Shown: positions 51,801 to 61,039 of the stretch, one piece after another
How positions within the stretch are numbered: position 1 is the stretch's first letter
Layout of the letters: each line of letters starts with the position of its first letter
NCBI GenBank assembly: GCA_016785225.1
Contig: JAFBJZ010000772.1
Span: 1,240,001-1,304,000 of the forward strand
Source: Psettodes erumei
Lineage: Eukaryota; Chordata; Actinopteri; Pleuronectiformes; Psettodidae
Direction: 5' to 3'
Length of the DNA stretch: 64,000 bases
Notes under the pieces: generated by a model
What the model saw: the letters and a program-made list of their open reading frames with translations, nothing else
Database searches by the model: none
Told to the model about the DNA's origin: nothing
Position numbers and translations under genes: made by a program

Positions 51801-54800
51801 TCCTGAAAATATACCGTGCTGATCTGCTCTGTCAGGTGGCGAGTGTATTAAACAGTGTCCACAGAAAACTTTCAGTGACTCCACTGGGTGGCACTGCCAG
51901 GCTTGCCACAGCTCCTGCCAGACGTGCCATGGGCCTCGCTCAACAGACTGTGACCATTGTCTTGGTGGAAACCCTTCTCTACATGGGCAGTGCCCTCTGG
52001 TTAACTGCCCACTGGGACAGTACTTTGATGGTATGAGATGTTATAATTGCTGTTCTTCTATAGGAGGTCAGGGCAGAGTGTCCCAGGTTACTGGGGTTGC
52101 TCAGTGATTTTTGTGTAGAGTCATGAAGTAGAGTACCATGTAGAGTCCAGATAAATCATTTACATTTGAACCTCATTCATTTATTTATTTATTTTTTTTT
52201 TACAATTTTTGTAGATCAGTCATTCTGATATTCATTGCCAATCAGACTTTGAGCCGTTGATGTGTGTTTTATTGCCTTTATTGCAATGTACTTTTTTGTG
52301 ATACTAAAAGGTATTTTTAGGAACATGATGACAACCCATTGACCTCCCCAGTTTCTCCTACATCATGTCAAACTGTATCAGTTTGGTAGGTGTAGTAGGT
52401 GATGCACTGAATACACATCAATACACTGAAAACGTAATGTGGCCTGTACTGCTCTCTGTCAGTGTAGAGACATCGTTTTATCATCATCTGTGCCACAGGG
52501 ACATAATGCTTAAAAATGGTCCTGTTTCCCTCTAGAGGTGAAGGAAGGTAAAACAGAAAATCCTCAACTCAGCATTCAGTTTTAACAGGATTTAATACCC
52601 CTCTCTCTTTCTCTCCCTCTTTGTTATTTGACATTTCATACAAGTATGAGAAAAGGTTACTATCTTTATTGTTTTGATTTCAGGGAAATATAGTCAGTGC
52701 CACACATGTGATGCATCCTGCAAGACCTGCTTTGGCCCTCAAGCTCTGGATTGTTCTTCTTGTTTCAAAGGTACAGATTTTTACTGACCTTTGTCATGAC
52801 AGTAATCACTATTCTAGTTCTTAGCGTGCCTTGTGTGTGTGTGTGTGTGTGTATATACATCACAGGATATTTCCTAGACCAGGACAGTTCCTGTGTAGTG
52901 CAGTGTCCCTCTGGCTCCTACGCAAACTCTGCCACTCAGCTGTGTGAGGACTGCTCACCAAACTGTGAGGCCTGCATTGGCACCAGTGACAACTGCATCA
53001 GCTGCTCCAAAGGCAGCTATAAACTTTTTCTCCACCAGGGACGGTGCTGGTCAAATTGCCCTGAGTAAGCTGTCGGCTAATCTTTAGAATGCGGAGAATA
53101 AGCAAAAAGCTTTGTTAGGAAGGTGTATTCTTGTTTACTGTATTCCCCTCTGTATTTCTTATCAGCTGTGCTATGACTTTGCTTTCAGGGGTTTCTTTGA
53201 GACAGCTGAGGGTTCATGTGAAGCCTGCGACAGCTCATGTCTGACGTGTGATGGGATGAAGTCCCAGTGTCTGTCCTGTGCTGATGGTTACTATTTGGGG
53301 AGTGGTATGTGTAGACTCAACTGTTCACTGCGGACATATCCTGCAGATGATGGTACCTGCAGACGCTGTCCACCCCACTGTGATGTCTGCTCTGATGACA
53401 GGACCTGTTTCAGTGAGTTATCAGCTTTGTTTGCAGATAACCTTTGAGAAGGGAAAAGATTCTTGACTGATTATATTTTCAAACTAATTGCAAACCATTT
53501 AACTGGATTGGATTTAAATCTCTTGTTCCAATTTTAACATCCATTCTCTTTATCATTGCAGAATGCAGTTTTCTCTACTTGATGCTGAATGGTGTGTGTA
53601 AAGCTAGCTGTCCCATGGGCTATTATGAGGACATGGAGGACGGCCGCTGTGGTCAGTGCCACCCTACCTGTGCCAGTTGTTCAGGGCCCTTGGCAGATGA
53701 CTGTGAGACCTGCTCGACATTTAGTCCCAAACTCTACAAGGGTGCATGTTTCAAGGACTGCCTCACTGGTACTTACTATGAAACTGAAGCTATGGAATGT
53801 CAAGGTGAGTCTCCAGATACATTCATCTGACTTGTTCGGCATATTAGTGATTTAGTTCTTTTGATATGATGTACATACAAACATCCATTAGGTTTAAATG
53901 TAATACTTGAATATACTTTCATTACAACAAAAAATACAAGTACACTCAATTACAGTTTTTGTTGACACTGTTTTAGAGGGGTATCAAACTACTATGTCAG
54001 GAGGAGTTACAGCTCACAAATGGGGGATCACAATGGGGGACTGGTCCAGCCACTTTAAGAAATAGAGTCCAACAAATCTGCCATGACCTCTTTAGTTTAT
54101 ATTTCAACATAACACATCCTCTTTTGTTAATAGAATTATCCCAAAGTACAGTGATGCGGTCTGCCTTGTGTGATCATTTGCAGAATGTCACCAGACTTGT
54201 TTTAGCTGTTCTGGCCCAGATGCAAACCAATGTACACAGTGCGAGAGGGGACTTGTGTTGGATCCAAACACGTTGCTGTGTGGCGTGACAGGTGACATGG
54301 ACTGCCCACCGGGGACTTACCTACACAACGACCAGTTCACCTGCATCGGTTGCCACCGACACTGTTACTCTTGTGAGGGGCCGAGCAACGACGAATGCCA
54401 GACATGTGCCGTCCCCAAATACCTTCATAGTGAGCATTTTCTACAATCCTTCACCCGCATACACAGAATTGGTTCAGGGAGGAAAATATATAAAAATCAG
54501 CACAGCGGGTTGATTTTGAGGAAGTGCATTTATTATGCAGCCATGTATTAGGGCAAAACAACATATCTCAAAACTGTAAGCTCTTGAATGTTATTTTTAA
54601 CCTGGATGACTAATGGAATTTCAACCTGTCATACAGTGCATTCAAGATGTATTCAGACCCCTGGGTTATAAAAGGGTTATAAAAATATTCAATATACAGT
54701 ATACAGAATAGGAGAGAACAGGAAAGAAAAATGAAGAAGGGTCAAGGAGTGCTAGAGTGGGTTATGATAAATTGGGAATGAAGCCCTGTGTCTGTGTGCT

Positions 54801-57282
54801 GTTTTCCAGATGGCACCTGTGAGAGCGAGTGCCCGGCTGGTACATACAGCACAAGGCAAGAGGCGGATGGAAAGGAATTGGGATTCTGTTTGCCCTGTGA
54901 CCACGTCTGTTCCACCTGCACTGGGGCATCACCTAGAGATTGTCTCACTTGTTCTCCAGGATACTTGCGCCTCCTTCACCTCTGTGTCACCCATTGTCCT
55001 ACAGGGTACAAAGCTCACTTCCTGTTGAAACATAATCTCTGATAATAGTCTGTTGACTTTTTCCCCACCGATCAAAAAAGAAACCCAGAGCACTTCATCT
55101 TCTCTGCTTCTTCATTAATTCCTCAGCAGTAAAGCCACCTACCTCTGAAAAGGTCAATCTTCTCATATTACCTGACAAAGTTTTGTCATTAATTCCGATC
55201 CCATACAACAATATTTCTAATTTTACAAAATCAAATGTATGGTTTGTTGTCCATTGATAAGATTTTGTTGCTGACTATTTTTATTTTTTAATTATTGTAA
55301 ATGAGGACTTGTTTATAAAACTTGTTAGCAGTCTTATTTTTGATTCTGCCAAAATCAAAATCTATGTACATGCCTGATTTGAGTTTGCATATTCTCTCTG
55401 TGGCTGCATGGGTTTTCTCTGGTTTATGCGTCAGCCCTGTGATAGACTTGTAACCTGTCCAGCATGTATCCTGTCTCTTGCCCAATGTCAGCTGGGATTG
55501 GCTCCAGCACCTCTGCAACCCTTAATGGATAAGTGGTATAGCAAATGGATTCCTGACTTGTTAATATTGATAATTTCATGCATTTCTTCAGGTATTACAA
55601 AGAGGGCTCCCTCTGTGAGAAATGTGACCAGTCCTGTGAGCAGTGCATGGGACCTGGGCCCGAGTCCTGCAGGGCCTGTCCACCTCCTCTTCTGGAGCTG
55701 CAAGGCACCAAGCTGTGTGTTGAACACTGCCCACACCCTGTCTATCAGCTCAAAGACATCTGCAAACAGTGCCACACCAGCTGTCAGACCTGCACAGGTA
55801 CAGATGAAGGAACTACCAACCATAGCTTTATAATTACTGATTATGTAATGTTACTGTTATGTACTATAAGGATTATTATTTGCTTTGCAGACCTGAACAT
55901 CTGCTTAATGTCCGCCTGCCTTGGAATTTACTTTTCACTTTGTTTAAGTTGGCAGGTTACGTGTACATATGTGTGTTTGCAGATGCCTCACCTCAGAGCT
56001 GCCTGACGTGTGACAGGGGCAGCAGCCTAAAGGACAAAGTTTGCTATCCAAGTTGTGAGGAGGGATGGTACTTTTCAGATAAGGTGTGTTCTGAGCTGAG
56101 AAATTCATATTTAAGTACATACATAGCCCTGATAACATACAGGTTTTGGTTATGTCATGTAAGATATTTCTATATATTATTTTTTTTTTTTGTCTGGGCA
56201 CTTTGTACTAATGGTACAGTTTGGTGGGTTCAACTCCAAAAACTAATCAGAATGTAACAATATTTGATGAAAGTTGTGATGTTGTTTTATTGTACTACCA
56301 GACCACTGTCGGCCAAATGTAATCAAACCCACAGTGCTGATGAAGCAAATCTACCCTAAACAAATCTGTTTTATCACGATACAATGAGAGTTAAATGCTT
56401 TGTTAAATAATAACTAAGGATATTTTTCCAAATGTTACCTCTGATTTTTGCATAGTCCATATTGAATATTTAATGATGTGAAGAAATACTTAACATTGGA
56501 AATCAAGTTTTTTAAGCAATACAAAGTGCTGACAGATATTTATTGCAAAAGATGTCAGTAAAAAGCACATCTGTAAAAGCAGGTTTTCTTTCTCTGTTCC
56601 AAACTGCCACATTGCTGACTTGCCTAACGTCCTTTGTGAAATTGTACTACTGCAGGAAACCTGTGAGCCATGTGACAGCTCTTGTAGGCATTGCACTGGC
56701 CCCAGAACTGACCAGTGCTTGACTTGTCACCGTGATTCTGCTCTTCATGCTGTGGAGTCACGCTGTGCCCATTGCTGCCATGCTGAAGGAAATGACACTG
56801 ATTGCTGTATTTGTGACAACCGCTCAGGTAGAGATTTGCCTGTCATAAAAAAAGGATTCTTTGGATAAAACAATCTACTAAAGGATTTCTTTCTTCTAGC
56901 TCTATGTATAGAGGCCCCCCAACCAAAGTCTGGATACAAGCAAGACACAGACCTGAATATGTCCTCCAGAGCTCTGAGTCACACCTCTGCCGCTTTGCCT
57001 GTTTCCCTGTTGGTGGCACTGGGGTTGGGTCTGGCTATATTTGCCTTGGTCAAAGCTCATGCCAGGAGAAGGTTTTGCTGGAGCCAAAGCTATGAAAGAC
57101 TGAGTGGCAGTGCCAGCACGAACATGCCCCATGGTGTGCCTGAGCCGGACAGCGGAGATGAGGTGGATGTGGTGTACACCAGTAAAGGTGGTTCGGTCTA
57201 TCGGCGCTACAGCTTCATTCATGAGCAGGACACTGATGCAGACCAGGATGTGAATGAGAGCACTTGTCTCAGTCAATCTTAG
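45887..57282 (+). CDS. single-pass membrane protein with about 16 furin/PC5-type cysteine-rich repeats and no protease domain, 963 aa
   Basis: I recognise the repeat family (furin-like / PCSK5 Cys-rich module) but not a named gene. Exons: 45887-46064, 47838-48041, 48121-48189, 48354-48396, 51072-51217, 51836-52030, 52684-52770, 52866-53064, 53189-53412, 53562-53804, 54184-54429, 54810-55005, 55592-55797, 55983-56083, 56656-56827, 56900-57282. All are GT-AG, and their lengths fit one open frame. A signal peptide (MGSAAAILIFLCCVGFTAC) is followed directly by about 16 repeats of about 45-55 residues with the pattern CxxCxxxCxxC...CxxC..GY...C...CPxGxY. A CC/DCC-rich final module precedes one transmembrane helix (about 868-887), then a 76-residue tail with YERL (901-904), YSFI (940-943) and the acidic cluster DSGDEVD (920-926). 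Several N-glycosylation sequons occur. PC5B has a similar repeat/TM/tail half but also a subtilisin domain, which is absent here. Function unknown; surface or trans-Golgi adaptor or receptor by inference. Confidence 0.85.
52832..52852 (+). repeat. (TG)n run next to the exon 8 splice acceptor
   Basis: About 10 TG units inside the 95-base intron 7 of the furin-repeat gene, ending 13 bases before the acceptor AG. They occupy the place where a pyrimidine tract would normally be. Confidence 0.9.
54632..54662. mobile_element. possible Tc1/mariner-type terminal fragment
   Basis: The piece ACAGTGCATTC...GTATTCAGACCCCT resembles the terminal motif I recall from Tc1-like elements of fish ('acagtgcattcggaaagtattcagacc'). 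Only about 30 bases are recognisable, in intron 11 of the furin-repeat gene; no transposase remains. Confidence 0.35.
55384..55552. mobile_element. degenerate fragment of a common teleost interspersed repeat
   Basis: The blocks 'tgcatgggttttctctgg', 'gtcagccctgtgatagac', 'cctgtccagcatgtatcctg' and 'cccaatgtcagctgggattg' plus 'ggctccagcacctctgcaac' and '...ggataagtgg' follow the order of a family very frequent in teleost genomes and usually ending in 'ggataagcggttacagaaaatggatgg'. It lies in intron 12, just upstream of exon 13. Confidence 0.65.
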
Positions 57283-57665
57283 AAATATCCAAACCAGAGC
57301 TTACAGCAACTGAGAAATGTTTTGTGGATGCTCACAACAGTAAGACCGACAGATTGACTTCAGAGTAGTCTAATTAATGTTTAAAAAAGAACGTAGTGGT
57401 ATGTTTCTTTTTGAGTACTGTTTTCTTATTTTATTATACAAAGTGCCTGTATCTTTATAATGCACATTCTTAGATGTGGCATTTGTGACTGAAAAAAGAA
57501 ATTAATACATATATTTGTGTATATGTATGTATATGACTTTCTTTTTTAATTTGATATTAACATGGTATTTGTGAAACAGTGAGATGATGATGTATAATTG
57601 AAATCTGCATGATTTGTTGTAAATAGAAATATAAATGGAATAAATTCTACCTAATGTCTTCAGAA
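57283..57665 (+). other. 3' UTR of the furin-repeat gene with AATAAA
   Basis: AT-rich sequence after the TAG stop, ending with AATAAA at 57639-57644. No further exon is seen before gcnt3. Confidence 0.7.
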
Positions 57666-58169
57666 TACATTTCAAACTGGCTTTATTACTGTGTAATGGC
57701 TATTCTGAGAATGGTGTTGGGAAAGTACATAGAAAGTGTTTCAAGTGTCAGCAACATAATGAAATTACACCAGTCATGTAGGCTATATGGTTCATTAATA
57801 CTTAAGTCAAACAAGAATTTCTTTGATATGATAGAATACAAGCATATCTGCATGCTCAATCTAACCTGTTGGTTAAGATGTGAAAGCAACCACGTCCTTT
57901 CAGAAACCACATCCTTTCATTGTTGAAATAGAGACTAGGATGCAGTAGTTAACATTCTATTAGTCAACACTGCAAGGGATTAAGACAAGGACTCATGGAA
58001 TTCCTCCCACAAGTTGACACACCCACTTATAGGAAAGACAGTTCTACAGTTTGTATTCCTTTCTTACATGGAGCGCTTGAAGCCTCTCCCCATTAGGTTT
58101 AGCTTTAACCTGCATTGAAGACATGAGCACTTCTGTTGTTGGCACCTCAAGTGGACCTCTAGGAAGCAA
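57666..58169 (+). other. gcnt3: gcnt3 5' flank and leader
   Basis: About 500 bases between the furin-repeat polyadenylation site and the gcnt3 start. A pyrimidine/AG acceptor-like site (GTGGACCTCTAG) ends about 10 bases before the ATG, so upstream noncoding exons spliced to the single coding exon are possible; none was identified. Confidence 0.35.
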
Positions 58170-59477
58170 ATGGATTTTGTGGTGTTGCAAAGCTTGTTGA
58201 AGGGACAGAGGTTGTTGAGGACCCTTTTGCTCATCTCCATGGGTATGTTTGTTTTGCTTGTCCTTTGGGAAACTGGTTCTGACAGGCAGTCATCGTCTGA
58301 TCGCAAAATACAACAGCAGTTCTCTATGGACTTGCCCGGCTGCTCAGCTATAATCACTGGAGAAATAGAGGGCAAGAAAGGTGAAGTAGAAGAGCTTCTG
58401 GCATCTAAGACAAAGCAGAAACCTTTATCTGAGGATTTCTTCCTTAACGTGACATTAGACTGTCCAGCTTACATTGAAAATAGAGGTTTCATTACAGTGC
58501 CTCTCAGTCAGGAGGAGAAGGATTTTCCCATTGCCTACTCCATGGTGATCCACGATAAAATTGAGATGTTTGAGCGACTTCTACGAGCTATCTATGCTCC
58601 TCAGAACATCTACTGTGTGCACGTTGACCTAAAATCCTCAAAAGAATACCAAGAGGCTGTGGTGGCCATTGTTTCATGTTTTCCCAATGTGTTCATAGCC
58701 AGTAAATTAGAGAGGGTGATATATGCCTCATGGTCCCGAGTACAGGCGGATCTGAACTGCATGCGAAATCTGTTGAACTCCCACATCCAATGGAGGTACC
58801 TGCTCAACACATGTGGGACAGACTTCCCCATCAAAACCAACAGAGAAATTGTTCAGGTACTGAAGGCCCTAAATGGAAGAAACAGCATGGAGTCTGAGAT
58901 CACCGATGACTACAAAAAAGGCCGCTGGCAGTATCATCACAATGTCACTACCACTGTCATCAGGACAAATGTGATGAAGAGTCCCCCCCCCATTAGCGTC
59001 CCCATGTTCAAAGGGAATGCCTACATTGTGGTCACAAGAGCCTTTGTGAAACACGTGATGCAGGACAAAGAGGTTCAGAAATTTCTGGAGTGGGAAAAGG
59101 ACACATACAGCCCCGACGAGCACTTGTGGGCCACTCTGCTGAGAATGCCCTCTGTTCCTGGGTCAGTGCCTGTCCACATCAAGTATGATGTGTCAGACAT
59201 GCGCGCCGTAGCTCGTGTGGTGAAATGGAGTGAGCTGGCAGGCGATATGAAAAGTGGAGCCCCATATTATCCTTGCACCGGTACATACAGGCATGCTGTT
59301 TGTGTGTATGGAGCTGGCGATCTCCAGTGGCTCCTAAGGCAACAACACCTCTTTGCAAACAAGTTTGATCCTGAGATTGATGACATTGCCATTAGATGTT
59401 TGGAGACAATTTTGCATTTCAAAGCTTTAGGCCATGACCCACTGTTGCTTCCAGATCAATCTTCTAATATTTTCTAA
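58170..59477 (+). CDS. gcnt3: beta-1,6-N-acetylglucosaminyltransferase 3 (core-2/core-4 branching enzyme), single exon, 435 aa
   Basis: A GT14-family, type II Golgi membrane enzyme that adds GlcNAc in beta-1,6 linkage to mucin O-glycan cores. Seen here: a short cytosolic N-terminus; a signal anchor at about 17-36 (LLRTLLLISMGMFVLLVLW); a stem; then conserved catalytic blocks FPIAYSMVIHDKIEMFERLL, YAPQNIYCVHVD, NVFIASKLERVIYASWSRVQ, LNTCGTDFPIK, NGRNSMESE, DTYSPDEHLWATL (the Glu corresponds to the family's catalytic base) and AVCVYGAGDLQWLL. Luminal cysteines and an N-glycosylation sequon (LNVT) are kept. The length matches the ~438 aa of human GCNT3, and the coding region is intronless as in that family. 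GCNT3 is favoured over GCNT1 and GCNT4 by block-by-block similarity and by the bnip2 neighbour. The C-terminus ends DPLLLPDQSSNIF, longer than I recall for mammals. Confidence 0.9.
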   Translation: MDFVVLQSLLKGQRLLRTLLLISMGMFVLLVLWETGSDRQSSSDRKIQQQFSMDLPGCSAIITGEIEGKKGEVEELLASKTKQKPLSEDFFLNVTLDCPAYIENRGFITVPLSQEEKDFPIAYSMVIHDKIEMFERLLRAIYAPQNIYCVHVDLKSSKEYQEAVVAIVSCFPNVFIASKLERVIYASWSRVQADLNCMRNLLNSHIQWRYLLNTCGTDFPIKTNREIVQVLKALNGRNSMESEITDDYKKGRWQYHHNVTTTVIRTNVMKSPPPISVPMFKGNAYIVVTRAFVKHVMQDKEVQKFLEWEKDTYSPDEHLWATLLRMPSVPGSVPVHIKYDVSDMRAVARVVKWSELAGDMKSGAPYYPCTGTYRHAVCVYGAGDLQWLLRQQHLFANKFDPEIDDIAIRCLETILHFKALGHDPLLLPDQSSNIF

Positions 59478-59635
59478 TGTTTATGATCATCTGTAACATA
59501 TCAAGGAAATGTGTACTGTACTTTTATCTGGTATATATTGTAGAACCCATATTAACTTTAACCTTTAATATTAATCAAACTTTTAATTCACTTTTACTTA
59601 AATATTAATAATAAAAGATGTTTTACTAAAATGTC
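59478..59635 (+). other. gcnt3: gcnt3 3' UTR with AATAAA
   Basis: Short AT-rich 3' UTR; AATAAA lies at 59610-59615, followed by a T/G-rich stretch (TGTCTTGTTCACGTT). Confidence 0.65.
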
Positions 59636-60464
59636 TTGTTCACGTTCAAGTATTTAGAAAAATATTATGTGATTGAATGCCTTAAAATATATAATTTTAT
59701 AATGTTCTGTGGATAGATATGGATTTTGTAATGTTGATTCTTACAATATTCTATAGCAGTATTAATTTCTGTACTTGTACTGCCACCTAGTGATTTCTAA
59801 GCAACTACAAAGCACTGAAGAATGCAGAACTCTGAATGAATATTTCCCTATAAATGTGAAATTTGGCCCTGTCTCATAGTGGTGAAGAATCCTTTCAAAA
59901 CTTTTCTTTTTTTTTGGGGGGGGGGGATCACTCAATTACTTTTGCATAAGTCTACTAACAAACAAATAAAGCGAAGTCTCAATTTGCAAAAAACTGTCCA
60001 TGGTAAAATTCACTGGTAATGCTACTAATAATAGAGGGGAAAATGGAAATAATATTATGGGGCATAATGTTGCCCAACATGACACCTGTAAAAATGCAGG
60101 AACAAACATTAAATAAGTCTGTCCATTAATGTCATGCTCCAGTGCATGCTGAGACAGTTCATTTGCTGTTGCAGTGCTAACCATGGACTATATACTGGTC
60201 AACTCTTCTCTCATTTTTCTTTTATTTCAAAATAAGAGTGTGCCGTGATAACCGCATCCAGGTTTAACAAATAGATTGTCACATATGAACCAAATTAACT
60301 AGATTTGAATAAATGGGATTATTTTAGTCTATTTCAGACACTTAGTCCAAGCCACATTTGAATAAGACAGCCCACGACTCGGAGGAAATAATATGATTTT
60401 AAGACTGATATTCTCTCTTTCCAGACTGTTGCTTTCCCTCCTTAAGTCAGAGGGTACATTCAAG
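59636..60464. other. convergent intergenic spacer between gcnt3 and bnip2
   Basis: About 0.8 kb of AT-rich DNA with no supported exon. In human, GTF2A2 lies between these two genes; nothing resembling its short coding sequence is seen here. Confidence 0.5.
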
Positions 60465-61039
60465 TTGGTGGGCAAAAGATAAAACTTTATTTTCCCCAGG
60501 CAGGATTTTAACAGAGAACGTCAGCAGTGACCAGTGAAAAAGGTGCCATCAAAACTTGTTCTGTGAAATGCCACAAAGTGGGTCAGAGACCTAAAATGCA
60601 GTTAAAATCAGAGCAACCATAAAAATATATTAATTTCTCTCCTTTGTCACTTTTTGAATATAAATATATATTTAAATGTAATAAAGCAGAGCATGCATCA
60701 ATCATTTTGAACAGAGTGCACTTAAATAAAGTGTAGATACAACAGTAACTAGGGAACCCCAATAAACTAAGTTTGACATGATATACCAGCAGTAAATAAA
60801 AAGTATTAAAAAACGTTTCAGACAGCATGTGGAAAAAAATGCTGAAGATCAAGCTGCTTGACACAGAAATACAGCAAAACGTTCCACGACGTAACAGGCA
60901 GCATAGTTTCAAAAAGGCACTTTTCCTGACACTAAGAGCTAAGTCTCCAGTCACTTCGCCCAGAACATAAACATAAGAGTGGCTGCGGTTCCAAACATTC
61001 GTCATCATTCTCCTCCACATCTCCACGCGTGAGCCGGTT
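60465..61039 (-). other. bnip2: bnip2 3' UTR with polyadenylation signal
   Basis: Sequence after the TGA stop (61040-61042). A minus-strand AATAAA lies at 60486-60491, setting the end near 60465. A 178-codon open frame that overlaps this segment and the terminal exon is in the wrong frame. Confidence 0.6.
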
